From NCBI GenBank assembly GCA_900752445.1, contig CAADVN010000037.1:1-26748 (forward strand): a DNA stretch of 26,748 bases, given 5' to 3'. The notes beneath the pieces are model-generated. The model made no database searches and was not told where the DNA came from. It worked only from the letters and a program-made list of their open reading frames with translations. The translations under genes and the position numbers were made by a program. This document shows, piece after piece, positions 1-7,287 of this stretch. This DNA comes from an uncultured Oscillospiraceae bacterium (lineage in GTDB: Bacteria > Bacillota > Clostridia > Oscillospirales > Oscillospiraceae). How positions within the stretch are numbered: the first letter of the stretch is position 1; the number at the start of each line of letters is the position of its first letter.

Positions 1-758
1 CGGGGGTTTTCCGGCCGGGCTTGAGCGTTTTTGGGCTTCTCACGCCCCGGGCGGGCCTGCCCGCGTGGTATCCGTTCTACGCCGACGGCAGGCCGTTTTT
101 CGAGGCGCTCGAAGCTCTGCTCGCAGAGCGCGGCAGGGGAGAGGGCATGGTTTACAGCGACCTCGGCTACATGCTGCTGGGCCTGGTGCTCGAGGAAACC
201 TCGGGCAGGCCGCTCGGGGACGCCATAGACCCGCTGGGCTTCGGCGTCATGTACCGGCCGGGCAGGGGCCTCAACCTCGTGCCCTCGTGCCGGGATAACG
301 CGGTGGAGGAGGGCATGTGCGCGGAGCTGGACATGGGCTTTGCGGGTTTCAGGCCGCATCACACAGATGTCGTCGGTGAGCCGAACGACGGCAACGCGCA
401 CTATTTCTGGCACGATGTCAGCGGCCACGCGGGACTCTTCGGCACGGTAGACATGCTCGCGGAGCTCGGGCGTTTTTACCTCACGACTGAGGACCCGGCG
501 TATCTAGGCGGCGTGACGCCGCAGCCCGGCTGCGAGGGGCGCTGCCTTACCTTCCACACGGGCGGGGCCTTCCCGACGGGCTGCGGGCACACGGGCTTCA
601 CCGGCACCAGCCTCTGGCTCGACAGGGAACGCGGCCTCGGCCTTGCACTCTGCACGAACCGGCTGTACTACGACCACAAGCCCACGGCGGACATAAACGC
701 ATTCCGGCGCTCGGTACACGAGGCGCTGATGGATAATTCTAAGGAAAGCGAGTATTGA
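1..758 (+). CDS. Serine hydrolase of the beta-lactamase fold, AmiE/YbbE-like (5' end missing)
   Basis: The reading frame is open from the first full codon (base 3), so the gene starts upstream of the window; about 251 residues are visible. Seen: a LLTPRAGLP segment equivalent to the LLTHTSGLP region of class C beta-lactamase-like hydrolases, a YSDLGY motif (bases 153-170) matching the catalytic Y-x-N/D box, a GHAGLFGT segment, and HTGFTGTSLWLD (from base 588) where class C enzymes have KTG. The SxxK nucleophile motif must lie in the missing part. In Bacillus subtilis the relative AmiE (YbbE) cuts the MurNAc-L-Ala bond of muropeptides and is encoded beside nagZ and murQ. Here murQ begins two bases after the TGA, so the same role is inferred. 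A beta-lactamase-like esterase of other specificity is the alternative. Confidence 0.8.
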   Translation, partial: GVFRPGLSVFGLLTPRAGLPAWYPFYADGRPFFEALEALLAERGRGEGMVYSDLGYMLLGLVLEETSGRPLGDAIDPLGFGVMYRPGRGLNLVPSCRDNAVEEGMCAELDMGFAGFRPHHTDVVGEPNDGNAHYFWHDVSGHAGLFGTVDMLAELGRFYLTTEDPAYLGGVTPQPGCEGRCLTFHTGGAFPTGCGHTGFTGTSLWLDRERGLGLALCTNRLYYDHKPTADINAFRRSVHEALMDNSKESEY

Positions 759-759
759 T

Positions 760-1659
760 ATGGTACGGCTTGACAAGCTGCCCACAGAACAGCGGAACCC
801 GAACACCGCCTGCATTGACCGCCTTTCCACGCTCGACATGGTAAAACTCATCAACGACGAGGACAAAAAGGTCGCCTTCGCCGTGGAGCGTGAGCTGCCG
901 CGCATAGCCGAGGCGGTGGACGCGATATACGAGGCGCTCAAGGCCGGCGGCCGGCTCATCTACTGCGGCTGCGGCACCTCGGGCCGGCTCGGCATACTCG
1001 ACGCGGTGGAGTGCCCGCCGACCTATTCGACGGAGCCGGATATGGTGCAGGGCGTCATCGCCGGCGGCGAGCGGGCGCTGTTCAAGGCCGTCGAGGGCGC
1101 GGAAGACAGCTTTGAGGGCGGCGCAGAGGACATGCGTGCCCTCGGCCTTTGCAGAAAGGACATCCTGGTCGGCATCGCGGCGAGCGGCCGCACGCCCTAC
1201 GTGCTCGGCGCGATGGAATACGCCAAGTCGCTCGGCTGTACAACGGTGGCCGTCACCTGCAACAAGGGCTCGGATATGAACGCCGCGGCGGACATAGACA
1301 TAGGCGTGGAACCCGGGCCCGAGGTCATCACAGGCTCAACGCGGATGAAGTCCGGCACGGCGCAGAAGATGGTGCTTAACATGCTTTCTACGGGCGCGAT
1401 GATACGCCTGGGCAAGGTCTACGGCAACCTGATGGTGGACGTGAAGCCCACGAACGAGAAGCTGGTGCGCCGGGCGATAAGCATAGTCGCCACGGCGGCG
1501 AAGGCCACGGAGGACGAGGCGCGGGCCGCGCTGGAGCAGTGTGGCTACTCGGCCAAGACCGCAATAGTTATGTTGGCAAAGGGCCTGGATGCGCGCGAGG
1601 CGGCGCTCAGGCTTGAGGAGAACGGCGGCATCGTCGCCGCCGCGCTGGGAGAGGAGTGA
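760..1659 (+). CDS. murQ: N-acetylmuramic acid 6-phosphate etherase
   Basis: MurQ cleaves the D-lactyl ether of MurNAc-6-phosphate to give GlcNAc-6-phosphate and D-lactate in the cytoplasm. The 299-residue product is full length and aligns by eye over its whole extent with Escherichia coli MurQ. It has TEQRNPNT at the N-terminus, the SIS-domain sugar-phosphate loop GCGTSGRLG (residues 70-78), DAVECPPT with the putative catalytic Glu84, VEGAEDS with Glu115, GIAASGRTPYV, a TGSTRMKSGTAQK segment and NLMVDVKPTNEKL. The ATG follows the upstream stop by one base, and nagZ begins four bases after its own stop, so the three genes are probably translationally coupled. No truncation or missing key residue is seen. 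The substrate must be phosphorylated, yet no MurNAc kinase or PTS transporter lies in the window. Confidence 0.97.
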   Translation: MVRLDKLPTEQRNPNTACIDRLSTLDMVKLINDEDKKVAFAVERELPRIAEAVDAIYEALKAGGRLIYCGCGTSGRLGILDAVECPPTYSTEPDMVQGVIAGGERALFKAVEGAEDSFEGGAEDMRALGLCRKDILVGIAASGRTPYVLGAMEYAKSLGCTTVAVTCNKGSDMNAAADIDIGVEPGPEVITGSTRMKSGTAQKMVLNMLSTGAMIRLGKVYGNLMVDVKPTNEKLVRRAISIVATAAKATEDEARAALEQCGYSAKTAIVMLAKGLDAREAALRLEENGGIVAAALGEE

Positions 1660-1663
1660 GCGC

Positions 1664-3217
1664 ATGGATATCAGGACAGCAGCCGGCCAGAGGCTCATGG
1701 CAGGCTTCCCCGGTACCGAGCTTGACGAGGACTTTATCTCGCTCGTGCGCGAGTATAAGGTCGGCAATGTCATCCTGTTCAGACGAAACATAGAGAACGC
1801 GGCGCAGCTCAAGCGCCTGTGCTCATCTATACGGCGGCTCATAGTCCGCGAAACGGGCGTTGAGCCCTTCATCGCCATCGACCAGGAGGGCGGCGTCGTG
1901 TCGCGCTTCTCGCCGGACATGGCGATCACGCCTGGGGCCATGGCGCTCGCCGCTGCTGGCGGCGACGCGCCATACAGGGCGGCGAGGATAACCGCTGCCC
2001 AGCTGCGCGAGGCCGGCGTGAACTTCGACCTTGCGCCTGTTCTGGACGTGAACTCGAACCCGCTCAACCCCGTCGTCGGCGTGCGCAGCTTCGGCGACGT
2101 GCCCGAGGAGATGGCGGAGCGGGCCCTGGGCTTTATGCGCGGGCTGCTCGACGGCGGCATCATGGCCTGCGGCAAGCACTTCCCGGGCCACGGCGACACC
2201 GAGACCGACTCGCACATCGGCCTGCCCAGGATAGAAAAGAGCCGCGAGGCGCTCGAAGCCTGTGATCTGCTGCCCTTCCGCCGCGCCATAGAGGCGGGGA
2301 TACCTGCGATCATGACCAGCCATGTGCTCTTTCCGGCGCTTGAGCCCGAGCGGCTGCCCGCCACGATGTCGCGCAGGATACTAACGGGCCTGCTCAGACA
2401 GGAGCTGGGCTTTGAGGGCGTTATCATCAGCGACTGTATGGAGATGGACGCTGTCGCAAAGTACTATGGCACCGTCCGTGCGGCGATGGCAGCGCTGTCG
2501 GCGGGCGCGGACATAGTCTGCATCTCACACACTTCTGCACTCGTGCGCCAGGCCGCCGAGCAGCTCTGGCAGACCTATAGGGATGCAGAGGGCGAGACCG
2601 CCGGGGAGCTCAGGCAGGCAGGGGAGAGGATAGCCGCAGCAAAGCGCCGCTTCACAGGCCTGCCCAGGGCGGAGTCGCCGGTCATATTCAAGCTCAGGAG
2701 CGAAGCCAGGGACATACTCGAGGACAGCCTTGTGCTCTTGAACGGGCCTGTACCCAGGCTCGGTGACCGCCCATTCTTCGCCGGCTGCGCAGGGATAAGG
2801 GCAAACAAGGCTCAGAGCGCCATCGTGGGAACGCCGAGCTTTGCCATGGTCATGGCCAAGCGCTTCGGAGGCAGCTTTGCCGTCTGCTCAGACGACCCCG
2901 ATTCCGAGGAGATAGCCGCTATCGTCCGCAGGGCCCAGGATGCGAGCTGTATAGTGCTCAACACAAGCAGCGCGCTCAGAAACAGCGGGCAGCTGATACT
3001 CATGCTGGCACTCGGTAAGCTCAAGAAGCCCATGCTCGTCGTGGCGCTGCGCGAGCCGTATGAGCTGCGCTACCTGCCCAAGAACGCCGCCGGCATCGCC
3101 GCCTGGGAATACAGCACCCACACCATCGCCGCCGTGGCAAATTGTCTCAAAGGCGAACTCGAATGCAAGGGCAGGATGCCGCTGAGGTATTTCCCCTTAG
3201 AAAGAATTAATCCATAA
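1664..3217 (+). CDS. nagZ: Beta-N-acetylhexosaminidase NagZ (glycoside hydrolase family 3), cytoplasmic form
   Basis: This enzyme would remove the GlcNAc residue from GlcNAc-MurNAc disaccharides or muropeptides. I chose the ATG at 1664 (517 residues); the frame is open further upstream but that part overlaps murQ. Seen: AIDQEGG substrate loop, KHFPGHGDTETDSH (residues 171-184) with the Asp182/His184 dyad typical of bacterial NagZ, and VIISDCMEMDA with the presumed nucleophile Asp257. After the roughly 340-residue barrel comes a second domain of about 170 residues, so it is longer than single-domain Gram-negative NagZ and shorter than the 640-residue B. subtilis protein. No signal peptide is visible, so intact disaccharide would have to be imported first. 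This fits the ABC importer encoded directly downstream. Confidence 0.93.
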   Translation: MDIRTAAGQRLMAGFPGTELDEDFISLVREYKVGNVILFRRNIENAAQLKRLCSSIRRLIVRETGVEPFIAIDQEGGVVSRFSPDMAITPGAMALAAAGGDAPYRAARITAAQLREAGVNFDLAPVLDVNSNPLNPVVGVRSFGDVPEEMAERALGFMRGLLDGGIMACGKHFPGHGDTETDSHIGLPRIEKSREALEACDLLPFRRAIEAGIPAIMTSHVLFPALEPERLPATMSRRILTGLLRQELGFEGVIISDCMEMDAVAKYYGTVRAAMAALSAGADIVCISHTSALVRQAAEQLWQTYRDAEGETAGELRQAGERIAAAKRRFTGLPRAESPVIFKLRSEARDILEDSLVLLNGPVPRLGDRPFFAGCAGIRANKAQSAIVGTPSFAMVMAKRFGGSFAVCSDDPDSEEIAAIVRRAQDASCIVLNTSSALRNSGQLILMLALGKLKKPMLVVALREPYELRYLPKNAAGIAAWEYSTHTIAAVANCLKGELECKGRMPLRYFPLERINP

Positions 3218-3243
3218 TTTTTGTGAAATTGAACTTTTATTTC

Positions 3244-3272
3244 TTTACAAGCGAAGAATGCTTTGGTATAAT
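3244..3272 (+). promoter_or_regulatory. Sigma-A type promoter for the ABC importer genes
   Basis: TTTACA (3244-3249) and TATAAT (3267-3272) are separated by exactly 17 bases, and TG at 3264-3265 makes an extended -10. It lies in the 124-base gap between nagZ and the binding-protein gene, about 70 bases before the start codon. This would let the importer be expressed more strongly than, or apart from, the hydrolase genes upstream. Confidence 0.8.
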
Positions 3273-3284
3273 GTGCCCAATAAA

Positions 3285-3311
3285 GCGGTCCGCAGGGAAG
3301 ATACGGGCCGC
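3285..3311 (+). promoter_or_regulatory. Leader hairpin in the binding-protein mRNA
   Basis: Arms GCGGTCCG (3285-3292) and CGGGCCGC (3304-3311) form an 8-bp stem with one G-U pair and an 11-base loop. It would begin only a few bases after the predicted transcription start, so it may protect the 5' end of the mRNA. It has no T-run and does not cover the Shine-Dalgarno AGGAGG at 3331-3336. Confidence 0.4.
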
Positions 3312-3341
3312 GGGAGATAAAAAACAACAAAGGAGGACGAC

Positions 3342-4646
3342 ATGAAGAAACTACTTGCTCTCATTCTGATGGCCGCGCTGTGCCTCGGCCTGCTCGCGGG
3401 CTGCGGCTCCGAGCCTGCCGGCGACACCACCACCGAGCCGCCCGCCGATAACACCGAGCCTGCCGGAGACGGCGGCGATGCCGCTGCCACCGAGCTGACC
3501 GTCTGGCTGCCTGTCTACCAGTTCGGCGACGGCATCTCGGACGAGGATTTCTGGAACGAGAAGTTCGACGCCTTTGAGGCCGAGAACAACTGCACCATCA
3601 AGGTCGAGATCCAGGGCTGGACCGACTATGCCACCAACATCTACACCGGCCTGCTCTCCGCCGAGGGCCCGGACGTTGTGTACGTCACCGAGTACTACGA
3701 CATAATCAACGCCGATCTGATAGTTCCTCTTGACCCCTATCTGACCGAGGAGGACTATGACCTCTACCTGTACCTCAGCCAGGGCGCGTACAACTCCAAC
3801 GGCGAGCTGTGCACCTTCCCGATGATGCCGGGCAACCCCTGCGTCATGTACTTCAGTATGGACATGCTCGAGGCCGCCGGCATCACCGAGCTGCCCAAGA
3901 CCTGGGACGAGTTCTATGACGTCTGCCTCGCGCTCAAGGAGGCCAACCCCGACGTCATGCCCTTCACCTCCTCCTGGGGCGCTTCCAACGGCGTTTCCGC
4001 GCTGCTGACCAGCTTCTGGCCCTTCTTCTTCCAGGCCGGCGGCTCCGTCCTGACCGAGACCGGCGAGCTGAACATGGACAGCGAGGCCACGCTCGAGGCC
4101 CTGAATTTCATCAAGAAGCTGCGTGACGCCGACATCCTCGACGAGAGCGCCGTTTCCATGGACGACCCGGGCGGCAAGTTCGTGAACGGTGAGACCGCCA
4201 TCGTCATCGTGGGCACCGGCACGAGCGGCAGCTTCACCGAGGCTGGCATCAACTGGGAGTGCATATTCGCGCTCGAGGGCCCGGCCGGCGCTGCCACGAA
4301 CTTCTCCGTTGACTCCCTGGCCGTCAGCAAGTTCTGCGAGAATCCCGAGCTTGCGGCCAAGCTCATAAAGTACATAACCAGCGCCGCCTGCATGGACGAC
4401 TTCCACAACGAGATCTACGGCATGCCGTCCCTGACCACCGACGCCACCTACACCGAGCCCGAGCCGTTCCAGAGCATGTACGTCGATTACGCCGACGCGA
4501 TGTACGCCGTGCCGTCCTTCGAGGGCAGCGCCTCCTTCATGGATGCCTTCCAGCAGAACGTGCAGGGCATGCTCATGGGCCAGCTCACGCCTGAGCAGGT
4601 CATCAGTGAGACCATGAACTACTACAACGACCAGATAAAGCAGTAA
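3342..4646 (+). CDS. ABC sugar importer, extracellular substrate-binding lipoprotein (CUT1 type)
   Basis: The 434-residue product begins with a lipoprotein signal: positive Lys2-Lys3, a hydrophobic stretch, and lipobox LLAGC with Cys21 as the lipidated residue. An acidic Thr/Pro/Glu-rich linker of about 30 residues follows, then a MalE-like bilobal binding domain (ELTVWLPVYQF start, FDAFEAENNCTIKVE, GPDVVYVTEYYD, KTWDEFYDVCLALKEANP, GETAIVIVGTGTSG). It would sit on the outer face of the membrane and deliver ligand to the two permeases encoded next. AGGAGG eight or so bases before the ATG is near consensus, and codon use is more biased (ATC over ATA) than in its neighbours, which suggests high expression. 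The ligand is not identifiable from sequence. From the flanking murQ, nagZ and epimerase genes I infer MurNAc, GlcNAc-MurNAc or a muropeptide. Confidence 0.9.
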   Translation: MKKLLALILMAALCLGLLAGCGSEPAGDTTTEPPADNTEPAGDGGDAAATELTVWLPVYQFGDGISDEDFWNEKFDAFEAENNCTIKVEIQGWTDYATNIYTGLLSAEGPDVVYVTEYYDIINADLIVPLDPYLTEEDYDLYLYLSQGAYNSNGELCTFPMMPGNPCVMYFSMDMLEAAGITELPKTWDEFYDVCLALKEANPDVMPFTSSWGASNGVSALLTSFWPFFFQAGGSVLTETGELNMDSEATLEALNFIKKLRDADILDESAVSMDDPGGKFVNGETAIVIVGTGTSGSFTEAGINWECIFALEGPAGAATNFSVDSLAVSKFCENPELAAKLIKYITSAACMDDFHNEIYGMPSLTTDATYTEPEPFQSMYVDYADAMYAVPSFEGSASFMDAFQQNVQGMLMGQLTPEQVISETMNYYNDQIKQ

Positions 4647-4658
4647 CAGCACATACCT

Positions 4659-4701
4659 GAGAGACCGGGCAGGGCCGGAGAACGACTTTGCCCGGTTTCT
4701 C
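4659..4701 (+). promoter_or_regulatory. Long intercistronic hairpin between binding protein and permease genes
   Basis: A 13-bp stem (4659-4671 with 4689-4701, one G-U pair, core ACCGGGCA/TGCCCGGT) with a 17-base loop fills most of the 72-base gap. No T-run follows, so it is unlikely to be a full terminator. In binding-protein-dependent operons such hairpins commonly block 3' exonucleases, keeping the binding-protein mRNA more abundant than the permease mRNA. That role is inferred here. Confidence 0.7.
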
Positions 4702-4718
4702 CCTATTCTGAGCAAGGC

Positions 4719-5627
4719 GTGGTGAAAGGTATGAACAAAGCGAGCCGGCGCTCGCCCCTGATGCGGCGGCAGGCGGCCTACGGCATTGCCTACATTACCC
4801 CGGGCATGCTGATAATCCTGGCCTTCTGCATATTGCCCATCTTTATGACGCTGTATTACAGCTTCACGAGCTACAATCTGGCGCAGTCTCCGACGTTTAT
4901 CGCACTGGAGAACTACCAGAAGCTGTTTACGAACAACCAGCTGCGCAAGGCGCTGTGGAACACGGTCATCTACGTCATTATAACCGTGCCGCTGCAGACG
5001 CTGCTGGCGATGTTCGTGGCGAATTTCCTGGCCGAGTACCTGAACAACCGCTACGGCAGGGTCCTGCGCAGCGTCATCTTCATCCCGACACTGGTGAGCT
5101 ATGTCGCGGCAGGCACGGTTTGGGAGATAATCTACGCCGACAAGGGCGGCCTCCTCAACGAGTTTCTGGCCCTGTTCGGCATCAAGGGCATGAACTGGCT
5201 GGGCGACCCGAAGACGGCGCTCATCTGCGTGTCCATCGTCGCCGTGTGGAAGAGCGTGGGCTACTTCACGATAATCTTCTACGCGGGCATCATGAACATC
5301 TCCGTGGACGTGCGCGAGGCGTCCATAATAGACGGCGCGACGCCGAGGCAGCGCTTCTGGCGCATCACCGCGCCGCTGCTCAAGCCCATCACCTACATGA
5401 ACGTGACCCTGGGCATCATCTGGTCCTTCCAGGCCTTTGACATTGTCTACAAGCTGACCGGCGGCGGGCCTTTCAACGCCACGTCTACGATCGCATACGT
5501 CATATACTCCTACGCATTCCAGGACTACCGCATCGGCTACGCCTGCGCGATAGCCATACTGCTGCTGCTCGTCATACTGTTCATCCACCTCATCCAGCAG
5601 CAGTTCTTCGAGGGAAAGGAGGACTGA
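4719..5627 (+). CDS. ABC sugar importer permease (MalF/UgpA-like, CUT1)
   Basis: This is an inner-membrane channel subunit of the importer. The 302-residue product has about six hydrophobic segments, starting near residue 23 (AYITPGMLIILAFCILPIF), and the cytoplasmic coupling loop EASIIDGATPRQRFWRITAP, which is the EAA motif that docks the ATPase. GGGPFNATSTIAYVIY is typical of MalF-type subunits. The start is uncertain: GTG at 4719 has AAGG only one base away, and the ATG at 4731 has GAAAGG one base away; neither spacing is ideal. The second permease follows after two bases with AAAGGAGG overlapping this gene's end. No ATP-binding subunit is encoded in the window, so a shared MsmK/MsiK-like ATPase elsewhere is expected. 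Confidence 0.92.
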   Translation: MVKGMNKASRRSPLMRRQAAYGIAYITPGMLIILAFCILPIFMTLYYSFTSYNLAQSPTFIALENYQKLFTNNQLRKALWNTVIYVIITVPLQTLLAMFVANFLAEYLNNRYGRVLRSVIFIPTLVSYVAAGTVWEIIYADKGGLLNEFLALFGIKGMNWLGDPKTALICVSIVAVWKSVGYFTIIFYAGIMNISVDVREASIIDGATPRQRFWRITAPLLKPITYMNVTLGIIWSFQAFDIVYKLTGGGPFNATSTIAYVIYSYAFQDYRIGYACAIAILLLLVILFIHLIQQQFFEGKED

Positions 5628-5629
5628 GC

Positions 5630-6454
5630 ATGACAAAGTCGGATAGAAAAAGCCCGCGCTTTTACATCGGCGTCGTGCTCGTGACGCTGTTCGCGCTGAT
5701 GTGCGTTGTCCCGCTCATCTACATGATATGCGTGTCCTTCGCGCAGACCTCCACGATGTATATAAAGTTTGAGGACATCGATTTTACGGATTTCTCCAAC
5801 TACGTGTACCTGTTCGTCAACAAGAACTTCGGCAGGCCGCTGCTCAACAGCCTCATAGTCGTCGTGGTGAGCGTCATACTTGTTGACGTCGTGTCCTGCA
5901 CCATGGCCTACGGCTTTGAGAAGAAGCCCATTCCCGGCAAGAAACCCATGTTCAACATGGTGCTCGCCACGATGATGATACCCACGCAGGTGGTATTCAT
6001 CTCGCTGTACGTGATGATGCGCAAGGCGAACATGATGAACACCTATGTCGCCCTGGTGATACCGCTCGTCGGCGCCTTCGGCATATTTATGATGCGCCAG
6101 TTCATCCGGGGCGTACCGAACGACTTCATCGAGGCCGCGCAGATAGACGGCTGCTCGGAGATACGCATATTCTTCAAGGTCGTGCTGCCCATGGTCAAGC
6201 CCGCGCGTGTGACGCTGGCGGTTTTCACCTTCAACTCGGCCTGGAACATGTTCCTCTGGCCGCTCATTGCGACGACCAAGAACGAGATGCAGACTCTGAC
6301 CGTCGCCACCTCGTCGCTCACGAGCCACCTGGCCACGAACTACGGCTATCCCATGGCGGCGGCGACACTCTCGTTCGTCGTGCCCTTCGCGCTTTACTGC
6401 CTCATGCAGAAGCAGTTCGTTGAAGGCATCGCCCTCGGCGGCGTCAAGGGCTGA
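5630..6454 (+). CDS. ABC sugar importer permease (MalG/UgpE-like, CUT1)
   Basis: Second membrane subunit of the importer, 274 residues, which is normal for MalG-type proteins. It begins with a short basic cytoplasmic tail and a transmembrane segment (FYIGVVLVTLFALMCVVPLI), with six segments in all. The EAA coupling loop is EAAQIDGCSEIRIFFKVVLP, and the C-terminus ends KQFVEGIALGGVKG, the characteristic end of CUT1 MalG-like permeases. Its strong AAAGGAGG site lies inside the end of the preceding permease gene. Its TGA overlaps the ATG of the next gene (TGATG), so the acyltransferase-family protein is translationally coupled to the importer. Confidence 0.94.
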   Translation: MTKSDRKSPRFYIGVVLVTLFALMCVVPLIYMICVSFAQTSTMYIKFEDIDFTDFSNYVYLFVNKNFGRPLLNSLIVVVVSVILVDVVSCTMAYGFEKKPIPGKKPMFNMVLATMMIPTQVVFISLYVMMRKANMMNTYVALVIPLVGAFGIFMMRQFIRGVPNDFIEAAQIDGCSEIRIFFKVVLPMVKPARVTLAVFTFNSAWNMFLWPLIATTKNEMQTLTVATSSLTSHLATNYGYPMAAATLSFVVPFALYCLMQKQFVEGIALGGVKG

Positions 6455-7287
6455 TGAAGCAGCCGGACACGGAAAAAATACTCTCGCGCTGGCCCTATTC
6501 GGATGCGGCGGTCACGGCCTGCTCCACGGCCATGACCGCCGCGTTTGAACACCCCGGCGCTCGAGGTATAATAGAGTCGCTGCACGAGCGCTATCTTGGC
6601 GGCGAGGATATAGACATGCGCGCAGCCCTGGCGGAGCTGGCCGCATACGCCCCAGAGCTCGGCGCGCATGAGTACACGGTGAAGATTCTGCCGCACATTG
6701 CCCTGCTCGAAGCAGCGCGGGAAAAATACCGCGAGCGCGGCATCTCCGAGGATATCTACGACGGCAGCTTTGCCGACCTGCTCTGGAAGACGCGGGAGTG
6801 CGAAAAGCGGCACGGCGTCTGCGGCTCTGTCGCGGCCCTCTGGGAATGGCAGTTTTTTGAGCTGAGGCGCTTTGCGCTGGGCAGGCTGCAATTTGACCAG
6901 GTGGAATACGAGGGCGCGCCGGCGCTGAACGTGCATATCCCGGCCTCGGGCCGGCTTGTATATGAGGACTGCGAGCGCTCGTACCGCAGGGCGTATGAGT
7001 TTTTCGGCATAAGCCGCTTCGTCTGCGATTCGTGGCTGCTGCACCCGGTCTGCCGCGGCCTGGACGGGGACAGCGGGATACGTGCCTTCGCCTCGGACTA
7101 TGAGCTGCAATACGTCACTGACGACCCGCAGTTTCTGGATATCTGGAATATCTTCGGCGTGCCCTTCACGGGCGACTATGCCGCGCTGCCCGCGGACACC
7201 AGCCTGCAGCGGCTCTGGCGCGGCTATCTCATGTCGGGCGGCGTGCCCGGACGAGGCTTTGGAACATACAACGGTGGTGACTTATGA
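6454..7287 (+). CDS. Acyltransferase-family protein, GNAT-like C-terminal domain; function unknown
   Basis: The 277-residue soluble protein has no signal peptide or membrane segment. It resembles, from memory, the two-domain family annotated as acyltransferase domain-containing proteins (NAT_N plus GNAT_C). The recognisable parts are the YLGGEDIDMRAALAELA region (residues 48-64), a segment ending LNVHIPASGRLVYEDCERS (about 168-187), the SYRRAYEFFG helix, FVCDSWLLHPV (about 190-200) and a terminal DTSLQRLWRGYLMSGG helix. No substrate can be named. Both gene junctions overlap (TGATG with the permease, ATGA with the regulator), so it belongs to the muropeptide operon. It may acylate or deacylate an amino sugar or peptide, or act in sensing; this is speculation. 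Confidence is good for the family, low for the role. Confidence 0.65.
   Translation: MKQPDTEKILSRWPYSDAAVTACSTAMTAAFEHPGARGIIESLHERYLGGEDIDMRAALAELAAYAPELGAHEYTVKILPHIALLEAAREKYRERGISEDIYDGSFADLLWKTRECEKRHGVCGSVAALWEWQFFELRRFALGRLQFDQVEYEGAPALNVHIPASGRLVYEDCERSYRRAYEFFGISRFVCDSWLLHPVCRGLDGDSGIRAFASDYELQYVTDDPQFLDIWNIFGVPFTGDYAALPADTSLQRLWRGYLMSGGVPGRGFGTYNGGDL
6545..6572 (+). promoter_or_regulatory. Possible internal promoter inside the acyltransferase-family gene
   Basis: TTGAAC (6545-6550) and a perfect TATAAT (6567-6572) are 16 bases apart. A perfect -10 is rare in this GC-rich coding DNA. If active it would transcribe the end of this gene, the RpiR regulator and the epimerase independently of the operon promoters. 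Confidence 0.3.

Noticed and set aside
1336..2427. 363-codon minus-strand frame opposite murQ and nagZ
   Set aside because: Ser/Arg-rich shadow of two well-identified genes with no ribosome-binding site or motif of its own.
3351..5636. Very long open frame on the minus strand opposite the binding-protein and permease genes
   Set aside because: It is rich in Val, Asp, Gly and Arg runs and shows no known motif. It mirrors the GC-rich codon pattern of clearly real plus-strand genes.
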